From contig CADBXL010000001.1 of the NCBI GenBank assembly GCA_902798615.1, positions 88,650 through 152,649 of the forward strand: a DNA stretch of 64,000 nt, in the 5' to 3' direction. Under the pieces are notes generated by a model. It had not been told where the DNA came from. It saw nothing but the letters and a program-made list of their open reading frames with translations, and ran no database searches. Source of the stretch: an uncultured Bacteroidales bacterium (GTDB lineage Bacteria; Bacteroidota; Bacteroidia; Bacteroidales; Bacteroidaceae). The translations under genes and the position numbers were made by a program. Below, piece after piece: positions 1 through 8,027 of the stretch; the first letter of the stretch is position 1, and every line of letters begins with the position of its first letter.

Positions 1-1260
1 CAGACGTTTACTTTTGCAGTTAGCTGACATCTGAGGAAGTACTTCCCTATGATTATACAAGTAAGTAATAGCCTTAACAAAATCTCTTACGGCCTGCTTA
101 GGACTCTTACATGGAACCTTCATTCCTATTGTTTCATCAACAATAGGACCAAAGCCACACCTATCAAAACACACTATCGGCAAACCATTTTGGATAGCTT
201 CAAGAATAACTGTAGATGTTGCCTCAAAGATACTTGTAAAGAAGAAAATGTCACTTTCCTGCATCAACTTATGTACTTCGATGTTTGGAATCTGCCCATG
301 CCAATGGCATATTTTATCAGCACCATATTCCACGGCCTTAGCCTTCATCGCCTGAGTTTCCGCTTCCGTGAATCCTTTTCCTACGATGTGAAATTCAATA
401 TTCCTTAGATCTGTCAACTCTCCCATCACCCGAAGAGCGATTTCTAGTTGCTTGGTGTACATAAATCTGCCAACCCAAAGCACTTTAAAACTATCCTTAG
501 AAAAAGTCTTTACAATAGAGGTTTCATCATTTTTGATAAGACATCCAGTCTCATTGATATGCTCAATATCAGCTTTATAGAATGCATCCAGTCCATTTTT
601 CATCTCAGGTGTTGCAGCAATCAACTTATCTGAGTATTTTACCATCTTCCTTACTCTCGGATGAAAAATCAACTGCAGAAGGTTCAGCGTATTCTTCAAT
701 GAATAGAAAGCAGTAAACTTCAATCCACCAGAAAGCATGAACGGGAAAGGAATACTTCCATAACCGGTCATTGGTCCCCAAACGAGTGGGATACGTTTCA
801 TACCTTGCTTCTTACGTTCATCATTGATTTTATAAAGCATACCAGGCTCTCTGAAACCAGCCATATTCAACTGATGCATAATGTCAATTTTTGAACCAGC
901 CTTTTCCTGTTCATCAATGATATTTCTTGCAACAGCCAACGCCTTTTCCTGCCACTTTCCATATTTAAGATAAAATGACCACGTGCCTTGATTCCAGCAC
1001 ATACTTCTTATCTTAGCAGACTCTTCTTCCGTTTCACCAGCAGGTACGAAATAGAAATGCATTCTATCGCATTGTTCTTTAGTTATGCCATATTGCTCAT
1101 AATTCTCTGCAAGCCTTGAGTTGACATCCTCATATTCGGATTCCGTCACCACAAAGACTTCACAAGTCTTTGCGATATTCGAAATCCAATTCCAGCCCAT
1201 TCCCTGCTCACTTCCCATATTCGGACAGCAAGCGTATGCATTTATCAATATTCTTAACAT
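1..1260 (-). CDS. GT4-type glycosyltransferase, 3' end outside window
   Basis: Reading the minus strand from an ATG at 1260-1258 gives about 420 uninterrupted codons to the window edge with no stop, so the C-terminus is missing. The product begins MLRILINAYACCPNMGSEQG, the N-terminal GT-B fold start of family 4 retaining glycosyltransferases (S-E-x-G-x-G-W glycine-rich loop). The C-terminal half carries FKVLWVGRFMYTKQLE and SDIFFFTSIFEATSTVILEA, the donor-binding E-x7-E region (EATSTVILE) of GT4 enzymes. It would transfer a nucleotide-activated sugar to the growing glycan at the inner face of the inner membrane. It lies downstream of the acyltransferase (1337-2311) on the same strand and is probably the same operon. 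Family placement is secure; donor and acceptor are unknown. Confidence 0.85.
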   Translation of the reverse strand, partial: MLRILINAYACCPNMGSEQGMGWNWISNIAKTCEVFVVTESEYEDVNSRLAENYEQYGITKEQCDRMHFYFVPAGETEEESAKIRSMCWNQGTWSFYLKYGKWQEKALAVARNIIDEQEKAGSKIDIMHQLNMAGFREPGMLYKINDERKKQGMKRIPLVWGPMTGYGSIPFPFMLSGGLKFTAFYSLKNTLNLLQLIFHPRVRKMVKYSDKLIAATPEMKNGLDAFYKADIEHINETGCLIKNDETSIVKTFSKDSFKVLWVGRFMYTKQLEIALRVMGELTDLRNIEFHIVGKGFTEAETQAMKAKAVEYGADKICHWHGQIPNIEVHKLMQESDIFFFTSIFEATSTVILEAIQNGLPIVCFDRCGFGPIVDETIGMKVPCKSPKQAVRDFVKAITYLYNHREVLPQMSANCKSKRL

Positions 1261-1336
1261 AAAGACAACTCTTCAGTCCCAATCCTTATTTTGCTTAATT
1301 ATAACCACTTAATAGGAAAAGATAAACCTTATCCAT

Positions 1337-2311
1337 TCATCCAATTGCTTTAGCCGTGAATTTTCCAATCTTATTCAAAATAAATGCGCCAACAAATATT
1401 ACAATTATAGCAAGAAAACTATTAATCAAGATATTTCCTGTCAATGTGCCAACATTCAACCAACTCAAATCTCCTAACACAAAGGGATGATGAACTAAAT
1501 ATAACTCAAAAGATATAGTAGATATGAATCCAAGTACTTTACCGCACTTTATATCCCTCAAAGCAGTCATAAACAAAAGCAACCAGCTACAAGCCGTAAT
1601 CAGAACAATTATATCTCGGATCAATAATTTATCATTCAAATTCCAATACAAGAAAAGACCAAAACATGTTATATTACACAAAAGCGTAAATGTATATATA
1701 TACACTGGTATATTCTTTAACTTGCTGAACCACGAACATATATCTTTTGCTCGTTTAAATACAATCAAATAGGATGTCACGACAATAGGAATCCTGCATG
1801 GTATGTGATTTCTTAGACATACAACACACACACATAAAGTTAGCACAGATAACACCAATAACCACCAGCCATGAAATAAGAAATCCGTTTTTTTTTGTAG
1901 AACAAGAAGGGATACATAGCATAACATCATCATGGATATATACCATAGATGTCCCAATGGTACACCCAATAAAGTATCCTGTAAAAAATAGTTGGTATAT
2001 GTAAAATGAGTAAATACATTCTTCCATGTCACATTCCCTCCCAATAACAATATTGAACATATTACTATTATGAGGAATGGGTAATACACAACAGATAGTC
2101 TCTTCCATCGTTTCACAAGGAAAGAAATTCCTATTGATGTGTTGCCGTATTTTATTCCAAGCAAATAAGCAGACAGGAGGAAGAATATCTGAACAAATAG
2201 ATATCCACAGAATCTTCCAACAGGTTCATAACCAATCTGCAAACATCCATGCCCAATGATAATCCCAACAATTGATACGGCACGTAATATATTAAGATTG
2301 TCACTTTTCAT
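1337..2311 (-). CDS. Acyltransferase family 3 membrane protein (O-acetyltransferase-like)
   Basis: The 324-residue protein is almost entirely transmembrane, with about ten hydrophobic segments. It opens with N-x-L-R-A-x-S-I-x-G-I-I-I-G-H-G; His21 fits the catalytic histidine of acyltransferase-3 (OafA/NodX/WcjE-like) proteins. The segment FVQIFFLLSAYLLG is the usual second family landmark (F-F-x-L-S-G/A-Y-L). Such enzymes move acetyl or other acyl groups from the cytoplasm onto sugars of surface glycans. Its place among glycosyltransferases supports glycan decoration. Length is normal for the family. The modified sugar cannot be told from sequence. Confidence 0.85.
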   Translation of the reverse strand: MKSDNLNILRAVSIVGIIIGHGCLQIGYEPVGRFCGYLFVQIFFLLSAYLLGIKYGNTSIGISFLVKRWKRLSVVYYPFLIIVICSILLLGGNVTWKNVFTHFTYTNYFLQDTLLGVPLGHLWYISMMMLCYVSLLVLQKKTDFLFHGWWLLVLSVLTLCVCVVCLRNHIPCRIPIVVTSYLIVFKRAKDICSWFSKLKNIPVYIYTFTLLCNITCFGLFLYWNLNDKLLIRDIIVLITACSWLLLFMTALRDIKCGKVLGFISTISFELYLVHHPFVLGDLSWLNVGTLTGNILINSFLAIIVIFVGAFILNKIGKFTAKAIG

Positions 2312-2499
2312 TCTAACAAGTGTTTCTTTTGAGCGTTAAATTACTGATGTGATGTAAGTTCGATGAATTTCCTCTTGCTGTCGCATAACATTAATTAGCC
2401 TTACGGCTTAGTTCCTCATAATTTTTTGTCCAAATTAATGTTTTAATTCATGTCCCAATCAATGTTGGCTTTCCCATCGGTCGCCGAGCTAAACCTTTC

Positions 2500-2535
2500 A
2501 AAGCACAGCGTTTATTTTTGTCAAACTGACGTTAA
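2500..2535. repeat. Interspersed ~35-bp repeat, copy 1
   Basis: The segment (A-rich start, then GTTTATTTTTGTCAAACTG, then ACGTTAA) matches copies at 41402-41437 and 62644-62666. Consensus core: TTTYGTCRAACTSACGTTAA. This copy contains the stop codon of the polymerase-like gene at its right edge. The remaining 2312-2499 gap to the acyltransferase shows no gene. Confidence 0.6.
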
Positions 2536-3794
2536 TAAAAACGTTTCGGAAGTTTAGCCCTGAAATTATGTCCTAAATGTATCAAGCCCTTCTTCCTCTT
2601 TTTTATAGGGCTACCATCATCATCATTCTCTTCTTCATCATCGTCAATAATGTTTTGATTATAATTTACATTAAGACAAAGCCCAAGCAGCATCAAATAT
2701 CCCATACCTTTTCCCGAGAAGAAAGACTGATCACCAAACCACTCGATAAACATACAGAAGAATGACATAATGGCAACTTTATAATATCTGTCATCAATAA
2801 TCTTGTTGATTTCTTGAAGTCTTCTTTTCCAAAATGTTACGAAGAAAAATACCCCAAAGAAACCAATCTCAGCAAACCATCCGAAAAAAGAATCACAATG
2901 AAATCCTACGGATCCACCAAAATTCAATCCCCATAGACCACTTAAATGATATTTCGCCCATAGCGGAGAATAATAAACCGCTGCTGCTGCAGTAGCAAAA
3001 GAACCAAATCCTGCTCCAAAAGGAAAATAATCCCATAATATCTGCCAAGTCGCTTTATTAATCATTGGCCTTGCAAGGGCTTCATTATCCATTCCCTCTA
3101 CATAATATGTATTAAAGCGTTCCCAGCCTAACAAAATAACGACAAATATAAGAATCGCAATTTGCCATACAATTTTCATTGATTTTAAATCAAATTTTTT
3201 CTTCAAATAGAAAAGCATGAACATCCAAGCACCAAATTGCCCATAGTATTTGAATTTCATTCCCATAAGTCCAACAACTGCAATAATAGCAGCAATAATC
3301 ATATTTTTCTTGGATTTATCAGAAAATAAATACCAAGCCATTGATGTACAAATAGCCAACTGTCCAAATGGCGCACTACGATATTCGCCTCCTGTACCTA
3401 ATTCCGGATGATAGAATATAAAAGATATAACAGTCAGAAGCATCGTTCCACGCATCCATTTCTTCTGCTTCTCTGTAAACTGTGGATTTAATATCCATGT
3501 ACAATATATCACAGACCACGGTCTTACCTGCTGCATCAAATCATAAAATACTGATTCTGGAACATTCACTCCAAATAACAATGAATAAACAATATAAAAC
3601 GTCAAAAGCCCCAAAAAGAAATTAAATTCTTTCCATGGCCTTTTATTCGTACTGTATACTTTCTTCATTGCAAAAGTATAAATCACCAAAATACCCGTCA
3701 TCAGCTCATCCATTGAACTGAATTCATTATATGCAATACATGTTGGAAAATATATACACCAATATATCGTAAAGAACCGAGCAATGTTATTCAT
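2532..3794 (-). CDS. O-antigen polymerase/ligase-like (Wzy-like) membrane protein
   Basis: 420 residues with roughly ten to twelve hydrophobic spans, a large loop around residues 230-300 (GGSVGFHCDSFFGWFAEIGF) and a charged cytoplasmic C-terminal tail beginning DDDEEENDDDG. The motif H-x-D/S-F-F-x-x-x-A-E-x-G-x-x-G is the feature shared by Wzy polymerases and WaaL ligases of the Wzy_C type. It would polymerise repeat units or ligate glycan to an acceptor in the periplasm. It overlaps the upstream GT32 gene by 8 bases, so translation is probably coupled. Polymerase versus ligase cannot be decided; an ABC-exported glycan does not normally need a Wzy, which slightly favours the ligase reading. 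Confidence 0.7.
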   Translation of the reverse strand: MNNIARFFTIYWCIYFPTCIAYNEFSSMDELMTGILVIYTFAMKKVYSTNKRPWKEFNFFLGLLTFYIVYSLLFGVNVPESVFYDLMQQVRPWSVIYCTWILNPQFTEKQKKWMRGTMLLTVISFIFYHPELGTGGEYRSAPFGQLAICTSMAWYLFSDKSKKNMIIAAIIAVVGLMGMKFKYYGQFGAWMFMLFYLKKKFDLKSMKIVWQIAILIFVVILLGWERFNTYYVEGMDNEALARPMINKATWQILWDYFPFGAGFGSFATAAAAVYYSPLWAKYHLSGLWGLNFGGSVGFHCDSFFGWFAEIGFFGVFFFVTFWKRRLQEINKIIDDRYYKVAIMSFFCMFIEWFGDQSFFSGKGMGYLMLLGLCLNVNYNQNIIDDDEEENDDDGSPIKKRKKGLIHLGHNFRAKLPKRFY

Positions 3795-4563
3795 TCACTC
3801 TATATTTTCTTCGTTTAATTCTATTATTAACAATGAACATCCATTCAGGAAGGGTTTCTCTAACTATGTCTTTTAAAGACTTCTTCTTCCCCCCCCATGA
3901 TCCCATGAACCTATGTATAGTATGCGTATTCGAAGTTATATGAAGTTTTCCAGATATCATATTTATCGGTGAAAAATAGTCATGAGGATAAACGTTTATA
4001 CCATCAACAACCTGAACACCTTTTATATTCTTCAATCCATCCTCACAAAGCATCTCTGTAGTATAAGCAACGATAGTCTTATACCAAGCAATGTTTGCTG
4101 GTGGAAGTTCAAATTTCAATTCAGCATAAAGATCAAGCATTTTTTTCATAAAAGGATGCTCTTTCTCCATACCAAAACCTACACCAGGATTTACAGCAAA
4201 ACAAAATCTCGGAGCATATTTCCCTGGGGTATTATCTCCATCAGGATCAACCTCAAATCCCATAAAATTACCTTTGGCTATTATATCATCAAGAGGTTTT
4301 ATTACTTCTACGTCTGTATCAAAGTACAAACCGCCATAATGATATATAATCCAGAATCTTGCAAAATCACTTACAAAAGCATATTTCTTCTGCTTATATG
4401 CCTCTGCTGTATATGGAATCATATTAACATCAAAGTTACTCTCATCCCATTGCCTTATCTCATAGTCAGGAAGATATTTCTTCCAACTCGCAATACACTC
4501 CAATGCAAGCGGTGGCAAAGGATTTCCTCCAAACCAACAATAATGTATTATCTTTGGTATCAT
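3787..4563 (-). CDS. GT32-family glycosyltransferase (capsular polysaccharide synthesis)
   Basis: 258 residues. The start MIPKIIHYCWFGG and the DXD motif FDTD at about residues 81-84, preceded by FARFWIIYHYGGLY, are diagnostic of the glycosyltransferase sugar-binding/GT32 group (OCH1-like bacterial enzymes). It would add a hexose from a nucleotide sugar with a divalent metal held by the DXD. A 5' copy of this gene lies 1.9 kb upstream (6246-6476) with about 90% identical residues over the first 66 positions. Its 3' end overlaps the Wzy-like gene by 8 bases. Confidence 0.85.
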   Translation of the reverse strand: MIPKIIHYCWFGGNPLPPLALECIASWKKYLPDYEIRQWDESNFDVNMIPYTAEAYKQKKYAFVSDFARFWIIYHYGGLYFDTDVEVIKPLDDIIAKGNFMGFEVDPDGDNTPGKYAPRFCFAVNPGVGFGMEKEHPFMKKMLDLYAELKFELPPANIAWYKTIVAYTTEMLCEDGLKNIKGVQVVDGINVYPHDYFSPINMISGKLHITSNTHTIHRFMGSWGGKKKSLKDIVRETLPEWMFIVNNRIKRRKYRVNE

Positions 4564-4641
4564 TATACTATTTACTTATGTTAAGATAACTAAAATTTTG
4601 CTATGAGTCTACGAAAGAATCGTGACCATAAACAGCCATTG

Positions 4642-6252
4642 TCATTTAACTTCAATTGTATTTTTTCCATCAGGAACAAGTAAATATCTTTTATGTAACT
4701 CAAATTTCGAAGAAAAAAGTGACCATTCCGGCTTAGAATACTTCTTCTCTATCGTAATATCTGCCATATCACATACAGTATAAAATATGTTGTCTGCATT
4801 TACTGGAAGATTTCTGTGAGAGATAAAAATATCTTTTTTTGCCATATGCTTTTCTTCCCATCCTTTACTATACCAAAAAATTAAAGGGACATGATATTCG
4901 GCCTTACGAGGATTACAATTTCCGCCATGATCACTGACTCCTGTGTCATAATCCGCCCCATGATCAGAAACCATCAAAAAAGTACTTAAAACATTTGGTT
5001 TATTAATAGTATTAATTATATTATAAATATTATAGTCTGTAAACAAAACTGTGTTATCATATGCATTTATCATTGCCTCATGATTATCCCATCCGACATT
5101 ATCACTTACTGGATTAGGATGATATTTGTCATGTTCTTTTTTGAAATTTTTATAAGGACCATGATTGCCTGCAAACTGCACAATACAAAATAGTTTTTTG
5201 TTATTCAAAGCTAAAGAATCTATAACATATGCAATTTTATCATCGTCATTTGCAGACAAGCATATCAAGCTGTCACATCCTTCACTTAAATATTTTTCCT
5301 GATTCAATAAATTACCCGCACATATCACATATGTTTTGAAGCCACACTCTTGAAATGGTTTATATATACTTTTTTCTTTATAGTTCAATACAAAATCGTT
5401 TGGAGTTGCCCTAGTTAATATCTGTGGAACAGAATACATAGTTAGGTTAGCCGTTGAATAATAATTATCATAAAGTACCACATTCTCCATAGACTCAAGA
5501 AGTGGTGTGGTGCTTCGATTATATCCAATTATAGAAAGATTGTCGTATCTCAAAGATTCCCCAATGGCAAGTACATATATTTCTGATTCATCATAAACTG
5601 GACGAACAGCATTGAAAGTCATTTGAGCAGACTCCTTTATGTACTCTCTTTGCTTTATCAAAGAAATTGCATTATAAGTTTGAAATAAAAAATTGTAAGG
5701 AGGTCTTCCTAAGACATTCTGTTCAACATAAAATTTTGTTGTTATATTATTATTCCACTTATATTTAATTTGAAATATCAAAACGGCAAAGACAATAACA
5801 CAAAATACAAGAAAAAACACGATCCTTGAACAAAAGTGAACAACCGAACCTCTTACCTTAATAGCAATAAACCATCCTATAAGCACTGGTAAAGCAAACG
5901 GGAGTTCGCTTATCGTACCTTTTACAAATCCCATTCCCTCATCTTGATTAGTACCTATTATAGCCAACAAATTTCCAGATGTCAAGTAATTCCCATATAA
6001 TAAAACCATCATCGTTTCTATGAAAGACATTATCATAAAAACAAAAGTGACAGTATAAAATAAATATTTATTTTTTATACAGGTCAGAATACCCAACACT
6101 GGAAATGCATACAAAATTGAGACACAAAAATTTGCAAATAAACCATCCACACCAACATCCCTATATATAGCTGGTGTCAAACAAATTAACGAGAGACCAA
6201 ATAATTCTAAAATAAACCGCCAGTTAAAATTTAAATTTATAATCTTTACCAT
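4642..6252 (-). CDS. Phosphoethanolamine transferase-like inner-membrane sulfatase-fold enzyme
   Basis: About 536 residues from the preferred ATG at 6252; the longer reading from 6279 would start inside the GT32 fragment. Five N-terminal membrane helices (residues 1-170) precede a periplasmic alkaline-phosphatase/sulfatase domain. The domain shows AIGESLRYDNLSIIGYNRST (metal-binding Glu and the G-Y-x-R-x-T-T-P-x-L signature of EptA-type enzymes), a Thr/Ser-rich nucleophile region (YSTANLTMYSVPQ) and VSDHGADYDTGVSDHGG near the C-terminus. Such enzymes transfer phosphoethanolamine from phosphatidylethanolamine to sugars of lipid A or surface glycans. The ATG overlaps the stop of the upstream GT32 fragment (ATGGTAA), suggesting coupling. 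The exact transferred group is inferred from family. Confidence 0.8.
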   Translation of the reverse strand: MVKIINLNFNWRFILELFGLSLICLTPAIYRDVGVDGLFANFCVSILYAFPVLGILTCIKNKYLFYTVTFVFMIMSFIETMMVLLYGNYLTSGNLLAIIGTNQDEGMGFVKGTISELPFALPVLIGWFIAIKVRGSVVHFCSRIVFFLVFCVIVFAVLIFQIKYKWNNNITTKFYVEQNVLGRPPYNFLFQTYNAISLIKQREYIKESAQMTFNAVRPVYDESEIYVLAIGESLRYDNLSIIGYNRSTTPLLESMENVVLYDNYYSTANLTMYSVPQILTRATPNDFVLNYKEKSIYKPFQECGFKTYVICAGNLLNQEKYLSEGCDSLICLSANDDDKIAYVIDSLALNNKKLFCIVQFAGNHGPYKNFKKEHDKYHPNPVSDNVGWDNHEAMINAYDNTVLFTDYNIYNIINTINKPNVLSTFLMVSDHGADYDTGVSDHGGNCNPRKAEYHVPLIFWYSKGWEEKHMAKKDIFISHRNLPVNADNIFYTVCDMADITIEKKYSKPEWSLFSSKFELHKRYLLVPDGKNTIEVK

Positions 6253-6476
6253 ATTATGAAAATCAGGATTCTTGCACAATCACTAACAAAAGCATATTTT
6301 TTCTGTTTGTATGCTTCCGCTGTATAAGGAATCATATTAACATCAAAGTTACTTTCATCCCATTGCTTTATCTCATAGCCAGGAAGATATTTCTTCCAAC
6401 TTTCGATACATTCTAACGCAAGCGAAGGTAAAGGATTTCCTCCAAACCAACAATAATGTATTACCTTTGGTATCAT
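6246..6476 (-). pseudogene. Truncated GT32 gene fragment (5' duplicate of 3787-4563)
   Basis: 76 codons that match residues 1-66 of the intact GT32 protein almost exactly, then lose frame after KYAFVSD and end at a TAA that overlaps the phosphoethanolamine transferase start. At DNA level the similarity continues a little past the frame change, to about position 6250, and then stops abruptly. The catalytic DXD is missing, so the product cannot be an active transferase. It looks like one end of a partial tandem duplication flanking the phosphoethanolamine transferase gene. It might still serve as a translated leader for that gene. Confidence 0.8.
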
Positions 6477-6497
6477 TCCTATATCTTTAAGTCTAGT

Positions 6498-6506
6498 GCA
6501 AAAGTA
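6498..6506 (-). promoter_or_regulatory. Candidate internal promoter -7 element
   Basis: The reverse complement reads TACTTTTGC, matching the Bacteroidota -7 consensus TAnnTTTG. It sits in the short gap between the fucosyltransferase stop and the GT32 fragment start. No clear -33 TTTG is seen. Confidence 0.35.
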
Positions 6507-6509
6507 AAA

Positions 6510-7466
6510 TTAACGGACTTCCCAATTAGATGCATATGGATTACTAATCCCTGTTGGTAATTTTACAAATGAATCAAGTAACAAATGCCTCTCCCATCCT
6601 GGTGCATTGTACCAACGTTCTGGTGCCACAACGATTTTTCCAGAATAGTTTCCCTTATATTGAGCCCACCAATGCAATGTACTATTGCTTATTATAAAAT
6701 GTTTACACGAATACATCAGTCTATATGTCTCCCAAACAGGATCATGACCAGACTCGTAATAAACATCACCATCTATCTCCATATTTTCTTTTACCCACCC
6801 TATATCATTTGAAAATACAATAAAAGTTGGATTTGTAACATGTTTTTTTATATAAGAAATCGCATTTTTGAAATACGTCAAATCACACACATAAAAAGTT
6901 TTCTTAAACTCTTCCTTCATAAAATCCCCACGCCTTACAGCAAGGCACACAGAATTAGATTGCTTAATAACATCATACAACTTGCTATTTTGAGGTAGGA
7001 TATCATGTTTCGGAGTAAATTCAAGTTTTAGTTTCTCTGCAATTTCTGAAAAATAACTTTCATTTTCGAAACTACCTATAGTAAATATTTGATTTCTAGA
7101 ATATGGTGGAGTAAATATAACCTCATTATCAGGATTTTCAGAGATCACGATTCCAACTCGGCTTAACGAACGAGATTTATTTCTGTAAATTCTGCTAAAT
7201 ATACCGAACCTCGTAAATATAGCATATACAATCTTTTGCAGCCAAGAACCTTTGATTAATAATAATCTCCTACAATTATAAGCTTCATGGGAAACTATAT
7301 TAAAATCAGATAAATCACCAACAAAACCATGATCTTCGATCGCCCCATAATTGATAGCTAATTCATCATCAAGACCTTGTTTTTTACGTTTTTCTTGAAG
7401 GGCTCTTGCATAAGCATAACGAAAAAACTGATTACCTAACCCACCAGAAACTTCACATGATATCAT
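6510..7466 (-). CDS. GT11-family alpha-1,2-fucosyltransferase-like protein
   Basis: 318 residues beginning MISCEVSGGLGNQFFRYAYA; the G-G-L-G-N-Q motif (residues 8-13) is the nucleotide-sugar loop of GT11. VRRGDF at about 177-182 corresponds to the family's H-x-R-R-G-D-Y motif (here A-V-R-R-G-D), and SNSTLHWWAQYKG near residue 260 is the third conserved block (S-x-S-T-F-S-W-W). Enzymes of this family usually transfer L-fucose from GDP-fucose to galactose. No GDP-fucose pathway genes are in this window, so they must lie elsewhere if the donor is GDP-fucose. Length and motif order are normal. Confidence 0.85.
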   Translation of the reverse strand: MISCEVSGGLGNQFFRYAYARALQEKRKKQGLDDELAINYGAIEDHGFVGDLSDFNIVSHEAYNCRRLLLIKGSWLQKIVYAIFTRFGIFSRIYRNKSRSLSRVGIVISENPDNEVIFTPPYSRNQIFTIGSFENESYFSEIAEKLKLEFTPKHDILPQNSKLYDVIKQSNSVCLAVRRGDFMKEEFKKTFYVCDLTYFKNAISYIKKHVTNPTFIVFSNDIGWVKENMEIDGDVYYESGHDPVWETYRLMYSCKHFIISNSTLHWWAQYKGNYSGKIVVAPERWYNAPGWERHLLLDSFVKLPTGISNPYASNWEVR

Positions 7467-7620
7467 AACTTAATATTCTTATTATAAAACGAAATATGAG
7501 TACGACATTTTTCATACATCATATTTACAATTATATAAAAAACTTGCAACACTATGCCACGAGGAAATCACATCCACATTAAACTCCATAAATTACCCCT
7601 CAATCAAGTAAATGAGTTCA

Positions 7621-7723
7621 TTCGCTATGCCTCCGTTATGAGTCCGCTATGAGTCCGTTCCATAGAATAGGCGAAAAATGGGACTTACATGGGAGTTACA
7701 TAGGACTTGCTTGGGACTTACAC
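7621..7723. repeat. 11-bp-periodic intergenic array with polarity switch
   Basis: Four consecutive 11-mers (TTCGCTATGCC, TCCGTTATGAG, TCCGCTATGAG, TCCGTTCCATA) occupy 7621-7664. Four more 11-mers of opposite polarity (GGGACTTACAT, GGGAGTTACAT, AGGACTTGCTT, GGGACTTACAC) occupy 7680-7723. The period is exact in each half. AGTCC in the left half becomes GGACT in the right half, so the island is a loose dyad. Confidence 0.75.
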
Positions 7724-7772
7724 TAAAGTTGACAACAACGACTGCACAAGAAAAAAAACAGAAAAAGCATTT

Positions 7773-7868
7773 AACTCTACACTCTACACCAATCGAGTAT
7801 TAACACTTTGACTTTGAAGAATATACAACGGTGTATAGTTTCAATCAACTCTACACCAACTCTACATC
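7773..7868. repeat. Left arm of 96-bp inverted repeat flanking virE-like gene
   Basis: Contains AACTCTACACTCTACACCA (7773-7791) and a 22-bp block AACTCTACACCAACTCTACA plus TC (7847-7868), separated by 55 bases. Perfect reverse complements of both blocks lie at 9384-9402 and 9307-9328, also separated by 55 bases; the spacers are partly alike when inverted. Confidence 0.8.
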
Positions 7869-8027
7869 CTCTACATCATTCGAGAAGGAAATCGTCTTTT
7901 TCAGTCACGAAATCTGGGACAACTCTTGCATATTAGAAAATAAATTCATATCTTTGCAGACCGGTTTTCCTTACAAGGAGATCTGTACTACCAAAACCAA
8001 AATATTAACAATTAAATTTCAATTCCA

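Larger units (their letters stand above)
7467..8027. other. Gene-free stretch before the virE-like gene
   Basis: No convincing gene. It holds an 11-bp-periodic array (7621-7723), the left 96-bp inverted repeat (7773-7868) and then about 160 bases of leader for the virE-like gene. Confidence 0.6.

Noticed and set aside
49-633. Plus-strand open frames of 119 and 61 codons
   Set aside because: They run antisense to the GT4 gene that is clearly coded on the minus strand.
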